Shown: positions 6,522 through 12,900 of the stretch, in pieces
Layout: the number at the start of each line of letters is the position of its first letter
Numbering within the stretch: the stretch's first letter is position 1
From: Bacteroidota bacterium
GTDB lineage: Bacteria > Bacteroidota > Bacteroidia > Chitinophagales > Chitinophagaceae
DNA length: 34,106 bases
Assembly (NCBI GenBank): GCA_013288745.1
Contig: JABDBG010000024.1
Location: forward strand, 1-34,106
Direction: 5' to 3'
The notes under the pieces: model-generated
Told to the model about the DNA's origin: nothing
What the model saw: only the letters and a program-made list of their open reading frames with translations
Database searches by the model: none
Made by a program: the position numbers and the translations under genes

Positions 6522-6935
6522 ATGAAAAAAGTAATTTTTATCCTATTGCTTGCTCCGTGTATTTGCAAAGCCCAAATGGACACAACAATAACAATAACAG
6601 ATCGATCTTTTGAAAGAAACAAGATTGTTCAGCATGATATACGCCAGTACAAGGCTATTGCGTATACCGGGTCAATACTTACGGGAGTAGGCTTAATTTC
6701 TGCCTTCATCGGTGCTACTTCTATGGAGAAAGAGTATAAATACGATGAGAATATCGGTGTTCCTGGAATTGGAAATGACGACGATCCCAAGATAGATAAA
6801 GACAGGTATTTTTTATATGGAGGAATAGCGCTTAGCGTAGTAGGTTTAATATTTGACCTAGCATCCATCCATCATATTGGAAAATTAAAAATGGATTTAA
6901 AGGGCTCATCTATTACAATACCATTGAATAAGTAG
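6522..6935 (+). CDS. Exported two-TM small protein, paralogue of the previous gene
   Basis: A 137-residue product with a signal peptide (MKKVIFILLLAPCICKAQ), a polar segment, a hydrophobic Gly-rich stretch (about 48-66), an acidic loop (NIGVPGIGNDDDPKIDKDR) and a second hydrophobic stretch (about 95-115). The tail HHIGKLKMDLKGSSITIPLN matches the tail of the upstream product in position and character, although overall identity is low, so the pair look like an old duplication. No catalytic motif is seen. Function unknown. Confidence 0.75.
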   Translation: MKKVIFILLLAPCICKAQMDTTITITDRSFERNKIVQHDIRQYKAIAYTGSILTGVGLISAFIGATSMEKEYKYDENIGVPGIGNDDDPKIDKDRYFLYGGIALSVVGLIFDLASIHHIGKLKMDLKGSSITIPLNK

Positions 6936-6972
6936 TACTATCAAAAATATACAATAATATATAATTCTGATA

Positions 6973-7287
6973 ATGCCGAGATTAAAACTGCACGACCAAA
7001 GAATGATATCATTAATGGAGTGTATCGTTAATGATAAAGCGCATAAGGCTATTAGCAGCGAACTAGCGTTCTTAAAATCAATAGGCTTGGTGCATATGAA
7101 TAACTTCTACGCTATAAAAAGAGGTGATCGGTCATTTAGCCTGGAGCATTTTATTAAGGCCATAGAAAAATATAGTGTTAGCGCTGATTTCTTTTTCTAT
7201 AAGTCAGCGCCTTTGAGCTTTCATAAGAAAGAAACAAGCGTGTCTGATTTGCTGAGATCCGCTCTCCTATTAATTGATAAAAAATAA
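6973..7287 (+). CDS. Degenerate XRE-like HTH protein
   Basis: A 104-residue cytoplasmic protein. The middle, AIKRGDRSFSLEHFIKAIEKYSVSADFFF (about 47-75), follows the second half of an XRE HTH domain (turn, last helices, then the 'vs.d.l' ending), but the first half is poorly conserved. The N-terminus (LHDQRMISLMECIVNDKAHK) is helical. It is likely a small regulator of the element or a decayed repressor. It lies 37 nt after the exported pair and 9 nt before the next gene, on the same strand. Confidence 0.65.
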   Translation: MPRLKLHDQRMISLMECIVNDKAHKAISSELAFLKSIGLVHMNNFYAIKRGDRSFSLEHFIKAIEKYSVSADFFFYKSAPLSFHKKETSVSDLLRSALLLIDKK

Positions 7288-7296
7288 AGAAATTAT

Positions 7297-7509
7297 ATGT
7301 TAGTAGCATTTAAATATAATGGCACCACTCATAAATCAACAAATTTTGAGCGTGCTATAAGACGCGACCGTTGCACCAAGCTCATGGAGTTATTTGAACA
7401 GCAGTATACAGAAGATGAAATAACACAAGCATTCGCAGATGGATTTTTCTTTATTATTAATGGTGATTCAGACACTCTAGAAGTAGAAAAAAGGCAATTA
7501 CACTTTTAG
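7297..7509 (+). CDS. Small hypothetical protein
   Basis: A 70-residue protein with no signal peptide or membrane segment. It has a short basic segment (FERAIRRDRCTKLMELFEQQ) and an acidic one (YTEDEITQAFADGF), then a hydrophobic strand (FFIING). No family recognised. The ATG is 9 nt after the preceding stop, and it is the last gene of the rightward run. It faces the minus-strand membrane gene across 43 nt. Confidence 0.6.
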   Translation: MLVAFKYNGTTHKSTNFERAIRRDRCTKLMELFEQQYTEDEITQAFADGFFFIINGDSDTLEVEKRQLHF

Positions 7510-7552
7510 TTGTTGAGTGTTTAAGGACCAATCCCGGCATTCAGCTAATGGA

Positions 7553-8017
7553 TTATTCAGGTTTATCAGCAGTATCGTTATCTAATTCAATAAGAATATC
7601 AAACATTGCCATTCCGGTATCACGCAGTATTTCTAATGCAAAAGTGAAGTTGAAGATAAGTATAACATCAAATATATAAAGCAGCTTTCCTGTTATGTAC
7701 GGATGAAGCGTTTTGCTTTGTTCAATAGTTAACACTACTATTGAAATAATAATTAAAATTATTTGCTCAAATATTGATTTCTTTATTTCTAGGTAAGTGG
7801 TTTTAAAACTTGTTTTATATTGATTACCGATATCCTGTAATTTAGAAACTATAAAACTATTGGTAGCGGTATTAATAGCCATTAATGTAATAAGTATTTC
7901 TACTATCTTATTGCCGAGGAAATCAACGATATAATCACTCTCTATAAATACGCATATAGACTTAATTGCTATAGCTAAAACAAACACACAGAATATTTTT
8001 TTTATATCAGGTTTCAC
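7553..8017 (-). CDS. Four-helix membrane protein, second gene of a two-gene module
   Basis: A 154-residue protein starting at GTG 8017. Four hydrophobic segments lie at about 8-25, 33-52, 82-98 and 111-129. The loop between helices 2 and 3 (~30 residues, QDIGNQYKTSFKTTYLEIKK) is basic, suggesting it faces the cytoplasm, as would both termini. The C-terminus is acidic. No enzymatic motif, so a pore or membrane anchor is more likely than an enzyme. Its GTG overlaps the TGA of the upstream soluble gene by 4 nt (GTGA), so translation is probably coupled. Family not recognised. A soluble partner coupled to a small multi-TM effector inside a mobile element is typical of anti-phage modules, but that is inference. 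Confidence 0.72.
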   Translation of the reverse strand: MKPDIKKIFCVFVLAIAIKSICVFIESDYIVDFLGNKIVEILITLMAINTATNSFIVSKLQDIGNQYKTSFKTTYLEIKKSIFEQIILIIISIVVLTIEQSKTLHPYITGKLLYIFDVILIFNFTFALEILRDTGMAMFDILIELDNDTADKPE

Positions 8018-8871
8018 TTTATTTTTTTATCAAGTATTTTTATTAAATCATCTGCGCTGCCGGTAAAGCTATCTAAAATAAATGTTATTTCCGATTCGGA
8101 TGTTTTAATATAATGCCGTAAGCCTGTTATTTTAATTTCAGGTGGTGGTCCTCCTCCCTCTTTTTGATAGTCAACAAGATTGTTAATTTCTTGATCATCT
8201 TCATTCAGATTTTCCAAAACACCTCTTGCTGGAGCCTTTAATAACAGATCTGTTTTATGGGAATTAAGTTTGTCTTTCAATATTCTAATACTACTAACAG
8301 CTGATTGTGATATATTAGACATATTCGGCTTGATAAACTCAAACTTTAATTCTCTTATAGATCCTTCATATGTTTTAATGGTTTCCCAAAACTCCTTGCT
8401 ATCAAATTTTTTTTCTATGTAAATAGCTAGATTGTCGACAGATAGTTTTCTTTTTAAAGTAGTCGCAAGAATATTGGCTACCGCCTTCGTTTCGGTAAAA
8501 GCGTCCGAATTACTTTGAATTAAAATGTATTGTTTTTCAGGCTCATTGTTGATGTAAATATAAATGTTGGGATAATCTTTTATTTTTTCTTTTACAAAGT
8601 TTGAATTATCTACTTCTTTGCTTTTTTCAACACCCATTCTCAATAAAATGGAGTTCTTTTTTGCAGCTTCTATTTTTGTTATAACTGGATATCCTCGACC
8701 GGTATATTTTGTATTTTCATTTTTTATTATCTCATCAAAAAATGTATTTTTCTTTGCAATTAAATCTTCATAAGAAGAATAGCGTTGAAATAGTTCTGAT
8801 TGAATTACCGTAGAAAGTGGAACTAATTGATATCTGTAGATTGAAAATAGGATTTTTTTTTGCTTTTTCAT
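8014..8871 (-). CDS. Soluble protein of unknown family, first gene of a two-gene module
   Basis: A 285-residue cytoplasmic protein with no signal peptide or membrane helix. The N-terminus alternates strands and helices (ILFSIYRYQLVPLSTVIQSELF). Residues 101-120 (PNIYIYINNEPEKQYILIQS) form two strong strands. Residues 159-184 carry the most distinctive pattern: a KEFWETIKTYEG helix, a strand RELKFEF, then KPNM. Residues ~235-245 (YQKEGGGPPPE) form a flexible Gly/Pro break before a final strand-helix unit. No nuclease, ATPase or protease motif can be seen. It is translationally coupled to the downstream membrane protein; a 17-bp palindrome lies 39 nt upstream of its ATG, between it and the integrase. 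Candidate sensor half of a defence or exclusion module; function unknown. Confidence 0.72.
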   Translation of the reverse strand: MKKQKKILFSIYRYQLVPLSTVIQSELFQRYSSYEDLIAKKNTFFDEIIKNENTKYTGRGYPVITKIEAAKKNSILLRMGVEKSKEVDNSNFVKEKIKDYPNIYIYINNEPEKQYILIQSNSDAFTETKAVANILATTLKRKLSVDNLAIYIEKKFDSKEFWETIKTYEGSIRELKFEFIKPNMSNISQSAVSSIRILKDKLNSHKTDLLLKAPARGVLENLNEDDQEINNLVDYQKEGGGPPPEIKITGLRHYIKTSESEITFILDSFTGSADDLIKILDKKIK

Positions 8872-8909
8872 AGAATATGATATGTAGGTATTAGAGATTC
8901 GCTTCCAAG

Positions 8910-8926
8910 ATACATAATTTATGTAT
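8910..8926. promoter_or_regulatory. 17-bp palindrome upstream of the two-gene module
   Basis: ATACATAA / TTATGTAT arms with one central base. It sits in the 60-bp gap between the integrase stop and the module's ATG, a natural place for an operator controlling the module. It lacks a GC-rich stem, so it is a poor candidate for an integrase terminator. Confidence 0.45.
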
Positions 8927-8931
8927 TCAAA

Positions 8932-10011
8932 CTAAAGTGTTCTTAATATTGCTGCTTGCCTGGTAATATCAGTGCCGGCAAGATGGTAATATACTTTTAC
9001 AACTCTTTCCGAAATTCCCATGAGTGCGGCCGTTGTACTTTCTGGTAAGCCATTAGAAGCGCACATATAACCAAACGAATGCCGGCCGGTATGTGTAGTA
9101 ATTTCTTTTGAGATCCCGGCTTTATCTGCCAGGCTCTTTAAATACACATTACTTTTTTGGTTTGAAAATGGAGGTGGTAAGGTTTCGATTGATTTAATTA
9201 CTTTCCTGAGCGTAGGCCCGATCGGCAAAACAATATGGTTTTTGTTCTTTGTAGCACGAAATTTCAATTGCCCCTCCTCGATCATGGATTTATTAAACTT
9301 GCTCCAATCACCGTGACGCATGCCGGTGAAGCAGCCAAGTAAAAAGTAGCTTAACGTTATCTTTTGGCTTTTGTTGATCTTCTTATCCAATAGCATTACC
9401 AAGCTTTTCACTTCCTTATCAACTAGGTAAACACGGTCTGTCTGAATATACTTCGGCATCCGGTAATCATCAAAGGGATTTTCTTTGATCAGTTTTTCTT
9501 TGCGAGCCTGGTTAATAATCCGATGAATATATTTAAAGCAGCTATTAACTGTGTTTTGCGAGTATTTTTTTTCAAACATGAAAGCCTCGTATTTGCGCAG
9601 GAACTCCACCGTGATATCAGATATTAAAAGCTGCTCGCCACGGTATTTTTTGATCTGCCCTAATTTAGTGCGATCGTTACGTACTTCCCGGGCGTATAAA
9701 AAGAAGGACTTTGAAACAATATTATTGCCTTTTATTAACTGATTGGATAATTTAACGCCCTGCAGCCCGCTTGTAATAATTCTGCTTTCAACATCTGCTA
9801 TAACCTTGCGAAGTGCAATATTTAAGATCAGTGCATTAGGGTGATCGATCACCTGGCGTAACTCACCATCCCACTGACCTTTACTTACACTATATGGAGT
9901 ATTGATAAAAGTCTGCACCCGGTTAACGGTAACCATTATTTTGATCTTATAAAGCCCTGTTTTGTTCTTCCGATAATCCCAGTGTATTGGCAGTATTGTA
10001 TAATTTTCCAT
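8932..10011 (-). CDS. Tyrosine recombinase (integrase) of the element
   Basis: A 359-residue site-specific recombinase of the Bacteroidota integrase type. Domains in order: N-terminal arm-binding domain (about 1-95, HWDYRKNKTGLYKIKIMVTV), SAM-like core-binding domain (about 110-200), and catalytic domain (about 205-359). The catalytic set is visible: Arg232 in FTGMRHGDW, a Lys-containing strand (FRATKNKNHIVLP), His307 and Arg310 in HTGRHSFG, and Tyr341 or Tyr342 in KVYYHL. ATG at 10011 is chosen; an open frame up to 10128 adds a hydrophobic stretch that crosses repeats and a terminator. Three ATGTAAATAC repeats lie immediately upstream and may bind the integrase. It sits beside the tRNA-Lys 3' end, its presumed target. 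Confidence 0.95.
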   Translation of the reverse strand: MENYTILPIHWDYRKNKTGLYKIKIMVTVNRVQTFINTPYSVSKGQWDGELRQVIDHPNALILNIALRKVIADVESRIITSGLQGVKLSNQLIKGNNIVSKSFFLYAREVRNDRTKLGQIKKYRGEQLLISDITVEFLRKYEAFMFEKKYSQNTVNSCFKYIHRIINQARKEKLIKENPFDDYRMPKYIQTDRVYLVDKEVKSLVMLLDKKINKSQKITLSYFLLGCFTGMRHGDWSKFNKSMIEEGQLKFRATKNKNHIVLPIGPTLRKVIKSIETLPPPFSNQKSNVYLKSLADKAGISKEITTHTGRHSFGYMCASNGLPESTTAALMGISERVVKVYYHLAGTDITRQAAILRTL

Positions 10012-10012
10012 A

Positions 10013-10043
10013 ATGTAAATACATGTAAATACTATGTAAATAC
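10013..10043 (+). repeat. Three phased ATGTAAATAC repeats upstream of the integrase
   Basis: Identical 10-mers at 10013-10022, 10023-10032 and 10034-10043, about one helical turn apart, in front of the integrase start. The 9-base core recurs at 3704-3712 near the other end. Candidate arm-type integrase sites that could also allow autoregulation. Confidence 0.65.
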
Positions 10044-10114
10044 AAATTAACTCAAAAGTGTTGAATATCGTTGAATTATGTTTGTTTGAAATAAGGTAGA
10101 AAACGACACAAAAA

Positions 10115-10149
10115 AGCCTGAAACACAATACAGGCGTGCATTTCAGGCT
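10115..10149 (-). terminator. Terminator between tRNA-Lys and the integrase
   Basis: On the minus strand AGCCTGAAA (10149-10141) pairs with TTTCAGGCT (10123-10115), followed by a run of T. It lies within the element, directly downstream of the tRNA, so it ends the tRNA transcript before the integrase. The 17-nt loop is long. Confidence 0.7.
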
Positions 10150-10158
10150 AAATTTTCC

Positions 10159-10172
10159 GTGACCCCTCAGGG
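10159..10172 (-). repeat. Right attachment-site core (inside the tRNA 3' end)
   Basis: GTGACCCCTCAGGG, identical to 3652-3665. It covers the 3' strand of the acceptor stem, the discriminator base and part of the T stem of tRNA-Lys, so integration leaves the tRNA gene intact. Confidence 0.88.
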
Positions 10173-10233
10173 ACTCGAACCCTGGACCTACTGATTAAGA
10201 GTCAGTAGCTCTAACCAGCTGAGCTAAGGAGTC
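10160..10233 (-). tRNA. tRNA-Lys (anticodon CTT)
   Basis: A 74-nt cloverleaf on the minus strand. Acceptor stem GACTCCT / AGGGGTC (one G-U pair), D stem GCTC/GAGC, anticodon stem ACTGA/TCAGT with loop CTCTTAA (anticodon CTT at 10199-10197), T stem CAGGG/CCCTG with loop TTCGAGT, discriminator A. The bases after the discriminator are CGG, not CCA, because the element has replaced the original trailer. Reads Lys codon AAG. It is the integration target of the adjacent element. Confidence 0.97.
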
Positions 10234-10354
10234 GTAAAGGCGGCAAAGCTATCGAATATTTTAAAATTTTACAGGACTATTTTTTTATATAAAGATAGCA
10301 GCCCAATATCAATAATACAAGGCAACTAATTCATTCTTGCATGCGATTTGCTAT

Positions 10355-10362
10355 TAAATTTG
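10355..10362 (+). promoter_or_regulatory. Promoter -7 box for the PEBP gene
   Basis: TAAATTTG matches the Bacteroidota TAnnTTTG consensus. The ATG is 22 nt downstream of the box. No convincing -33 element at ideal spacing. Confidence 0.5.
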
Positions 10363-10384
10363 TAAACATTAAACAAAAATAACA

Positions 10385-10927
10385 ATGAAAAAGATCGTCG
10401 TAACACTATTAGTAACCGTAGCAATTATCAGCGCTGCAACAGCGCAAACATTTACATTAAAGAGTAATGATCTGGGTGGACAAATGACCCAAAAACAATT
10501 TGCTAATGGCTTTGGTTGTACCGGTGGAAACATGTCTCCTGAACTGCATTGGGAAAACGCTCCGGCAGGAACACAGGCTTTTGCCGTAACCATGTATGAT
10601 AAAGATGCGCCAACGGGAAGTGGCTTTTGGCACTGGGTGGTATATAATATTCCTGCAAATGTAATGTCGTTAAAAGCAGATGCCGGTAATTTCTCCGGTA
10701 AAAATTTACCTGATAGCGCTGTGAACGGCGGTAATGATGGAAATGCTCCGGGCTTTATTGGCGCATGTCCTCCGGTAGGTGATGGCCCTCATCAATATTT
10801 GATCACAGTGTATGCACTTAAATCAAAATTGAAATTAGATAAGAATGCGTCTGCGGCATACATTGGCTTCATGATCCATTTCAATGCACTTGACCAGGCG
10901 TCAATCGTTGCTTACGGTAAAAGATAA
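10385..10927 (+). CDS. Secreted YbhB/YbcL-type PEBP-family protein
   Basis: A 180-residue protein with a signal peptide (about 1-20, ending SAATAQ), so periplasmic or secreted. The mature part is a single phosphatidylethanolamine-binding-protein domain. Family motifs: GCTGGNMSPELHW (about 44-56), AVTMYDKDAPTGSGFWHWVVYNIP (the conserved D-x-D-A-P and HW ligand-pocket segment), and GACPPVGDGPHQYLITVYAL. Bacterial members are called Raf-kinase-inhibitor-like by homology only; the native ligand in bacteria is unclear. Monocistronic: its own -7 box upstream and a strong shared terminator downstream. Confidence 0.93.
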   Translation: MKKIVVTLLVTVAIISAATAQTFTLKSNDLGGQMTQKQFANGFGCTGGNMSPELHWENAPAGTQAFAVTMYDKDAPTGSGFWHWVVYNIPANVMSLKADAGNFSGKNLPDSAVNGGNDGNAPGFIGACPPVGDGPHQYLITVYALKSKLKLDKNASAAYIGFMIHFNALDQASIVAYGKR

Positions 10928-10945
10928 TTGACAAAATATTGTAGC

Positions 10946-10982
10946 ACAAAAAGACCGTAGCGAGAAACTACGGTCTTTTTGT
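10946..10982. terminator. Bidirectional terminator between the PEBP and cytochrome genes
   Basis: A perfect 15-bp stem (ACAAAAAGACCGTAG / CTACGGTCTTTTTGT) with a 7-nt loop. T-runs in both directions serve the convergent genes on either side. Confidence 0.92.
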
Positions 10983-11000
10983 ATTTATATCATCCTGTGA

Positions 11001-11978
11001 TCAACTCTTCGGTTTAAATTTTTCAACCTTATTACTGATGGCGGGAACTGTTCTAAGATAAGTATAGATCGCTGCAAGATCTTTATCAGTCATACCTGCA
11101 TATGCAGTCCAGGGCATTATCGTTTGCATATCGCCGGGCTGTAATTTTCTATGAGCTGTTGCGCTATCGCGGTATTGTTTGAATTGATTGATAAATGCAT
11201 CCCTTCCCCAAAAGCCGATGCCTGTTTCTTCATCAGGTGTTATGTTGGCTGAATAAACAGTTCCGGTAGGCAGTTGAAAAGCCCTTCCTCCAGACATGAA
11301 TTTAGTTTCATCATATTCCCCTTTTTCAAAAGGTGTATGACAATCATGGCATGCAGCTGCAGTGAAAAGATATTTTCCATAAGCAAGGCTATCATCCGGT
11401 GAAGGAATTGTTGTTAAAGCGGCTTTCTTAGGAATGGTATTAATAATAATATTCATCGGAAAATTTGAATGCGGCGGAAGTACTGTATCGTTGATCGCCG
11501 GTAATGTTCTTAAATAAGCGATCACATCTTCTATATCATTTTTATCTAATTTTCCATAAGATTGATAAGGCATTACTGGAAACATCGCATGCCCATCACG
11601 TCCTACACCTGTAGTAATTGCGCGGAATATCTCTCCATCCGTCCAGTTGCCGATACCTGCCGGAGTAATGTTGGCAGCATAATATGTTCCGGGAAACCCC
11701 ATTGTTGTATCAAATTTTTCACCACCCCGACCGATTGTGCCAGGAACAAGTGGCGCGGCAAATTGATCATCATTGCGTGCGCTATGGCAATCCACACAAG
11801 CCAATACATGATTGGCGAGGTAATCACCTCTTTGGATATTTTCGGGTGTGCTGATCACTTTTATATCAGGCGCCAAACCAACATTTGGCAATGATATTTT
11901 TACATAAGATGCAAGCAGGGCTACTGCAATTATGATAAGTAATATAAGAATACCAATAACTTTTATGATTTTTTTCAT
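11001..11978 (-). CDS. Membrane-anchored diheme cytochrome c
   Basis: A 325-residue protein anchored by an uncleaved N-terminal helix (about 5-26), with the rest in the periplasm. Two class I cytochrome c domains: the first heme site CVDCH at 61-65 with candidate axial Met136 in FPVMPYQSYG; the second CHDCH at about 210-214 with candidate Met near 287 in IMPWTAYAG. Each domain repeats the pattern 'ANITP...G.W....F' and ends with a YLRT(L/V)PAI helix, showing an internal duplication. This layout resembles the cytochrome subunit of periplasmic alcohol or sugar dehydrogenases, but no dehydrogenase subunit is adjacent, so the electron donor is unknown. Monocistronic. Confidence 0.9.
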   Translation of the reverse strand: MKKIIKVIGILILLIIIAVALLASYVKISLPNVGLAPDIKVISTPENIQRGDYLANHVLACVDCHSARNDDQFAAPLVPGTIGRGGEKFDTTMGFPGTYYAANITPAGIGNWTDGEIFRAITTGVGRDGHAMFPVMPYQSYGKLDKNDIEDVIAYLRTLPAINDTVLPPHSNFPMNIIINTIPKKAALTTIPSPDDSLAYGKYLFTAAACHDCHTPFEKGEYDETKFMSGGRAFQLPTGTVYSANITPDEETGIGFWGRDAFINQFKQYRDSATAHRKLQPGDMQTIMPWTAYAGMTDKDLAAIYTYLRTVPAISNKVEKFKPKS

Positions 11979-12078
11979 TTGATAGGTTTTGCTAGGTTGC
12001 GCTAAAATAAGGATTCCTTTTTAATTTTCCTTACCCCGATCTGGTCCTAATAACCTTCGTAGAGATCATCTTAATAAA

Positions 12079-12107
12079 AAAAGCCCCAATAAATTATTGG
12101 AGCTTTT
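12079..12107 (-). terminator. Terminator after the DUF4136-like gene
   Basis: Arms AAAAGC-CCAAT and ATTGG-GCTTTT with one internal C/A mismatch, 20 nt past the stop of the minus-strand gene. The A-run reads as a T-tract on the minus strand. Confidence 0.75.
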
Positions 12108-12126
12108 CTATTATTGCAACAGGTAT

Positions 12127-12738
12127 TTATTTTTTTATAAATTTTTCTCTTTTCATTTCAGCATGTACTGCATCACATACGTCTTCAAATAAAGGTACGC
12201 GCCCGCCCGGATCCGTTGTTTCAGTATTAGCAGAAAACACTAATTTATTTGATAGTAAGGAATAAGCATTTACTTGTACCCGCCAGGTTCTTTGTGTTTG
12301 CACATAACCCGGTGTGCCGGGATAATAGCCAACGCCTCCCCATCCATAACCCCAATAGCCTCCCCAGGTTGAATAGTAGCCGGGCATTGTGCCGGGGACA
12401 TAGTATTTGCTTTCATCTACCCCTACTTGTTTCATTACAACAATGCCGTCAAAGCCCAGATCTCTAAGCCTTTGAGTTTCTCCTTTCGTATCGTTGATCA
12501 ATGAATCGCCTAAAATTAAATATGATTGTGTTGCTGTACCCGGGTATAATGACGACATATAATCTTCAATTTCTCTGCGAATATTCTGATCATGCAATAA
12601 AGCCGCAACGACGATCTTATGTAATCTTGGGTTTATTGTTACATTCGGATCGCGCCAGGTATTGACGATCTGTGTTGGTGAAGTACAGGCGAATAATACG
12701 CTGCAAACTATAAAGGCAAAAAGCAATTTCTTTTTCAT
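12127..12738 (-). CDS. DUF4136-like lipoprotein
   Basis: A 203-residue lipoprotein: signal MKKKLLFAFIVCSVLFAC with Cys18. The mature part opens with TQIVNTWRDPN, has an alpha/beta core (KIVVAALLHDQNIRREIEDYMSSLY; LRDLGFDGIVVMKQVG) and ends with a strand and helix pair (NKLVFSANTET, LFEDVCDAVHAEMKREKFI), as in DUF4136-type lipoproteins. A Gly/Tyr/Trp-rich insertion (about 121-147, PGYYSTWGGYWGYGWGG) interrupts the core; such loops are common in this group. It probably faces the periplasm. Role unknown. Start supported by the signal peptide; own terminator downstream. Confidence 0.8.
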   Translation of the reverse strand: MKKKLLFAFIVCSVLFACTSPTQIVNTWRDPNVTINPRLHKIVVAALLHDQNIRREIEDYMSSLYPGTATQSYLILGDSLINDTKGETQRLRDLGFDGIVVMKQVGVDESKYYVPGTMPGYYSTWGGYWGYGWGGVGYYPGTPGYVQTQRTWRVQVNAYSLLSNKLVFSANTETTDPGGRVPLFEDVCDAVHAEMKREKFIKK

Positions 12739-12900
12739 GATCTTAAGTTATTTAAATTTTATGGCAGGCTATTAGATAAAGCGCAAATAACCAGTATTTT
12801 TAGCACCTTTTATAAACTAATAACTAGCAAATACACTTGCTTTACAAGATATTTTATACCTACATTTATTATGCCGATTTTAGTCTGATCTTTATAAAAT

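Larger units (their letters stand above)
3652..10172. mobile_element. 6.5-kb integrative element in tRNA-Lys(CTT)
   Basis: Bounded by an identical 14-bp direct repeat derived from the tRNA-Lys 3' end, with a tyrosine recombinase immediately inside the tRNA-proximal end. Core to core it is 6507 bp. Gene order from the left: two minus-strand HTH genes; a divergent regulatory region; a plus-strand run (winged-helix membrane protein, repressor-like protein, lipoprotein, two related exported proteins, degenerate HTH protein, small acidic protein); then on the minus strand a two-gene soluble/membrane module and the integrase. I find no relaxase, coupling protein, replication initiator, phage structural gene or transposase, so it should depend on another element for transfer or be a minimal island. 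The flanking genes (glucanase, PEBP protein) look chromosomal. Confidence 0.88.

Noticed and set aside
7553-8871. Naming the two-gene module as Kiwa
   Set aside because: Kiwa also pairs a four-helix membrane protein with a soluble protein, but I cannot see features of the KwaB family in the 285-residue protein and the gene order differs; the resemblance is architecture only.
10013-10043. CRISPR-like array or plasmid iterons at the ATGTAAATAC repeats
   Set aside because: The repeats are 10 bp, nearly adjacent, with no spacers and no cas or rep gene nearby; arm-type integrase sites explain them better.
10012-10128. N-terminal extension of the integrase to an upstream ATG at 10128
   Set aside because: The extra 39 residues are hydrophobic and cysteine-rich, run through the three ATGTAAATAC repeats and into the terminator stem, and lack family similarity; ATG 10011 gives the normal integrase opening.
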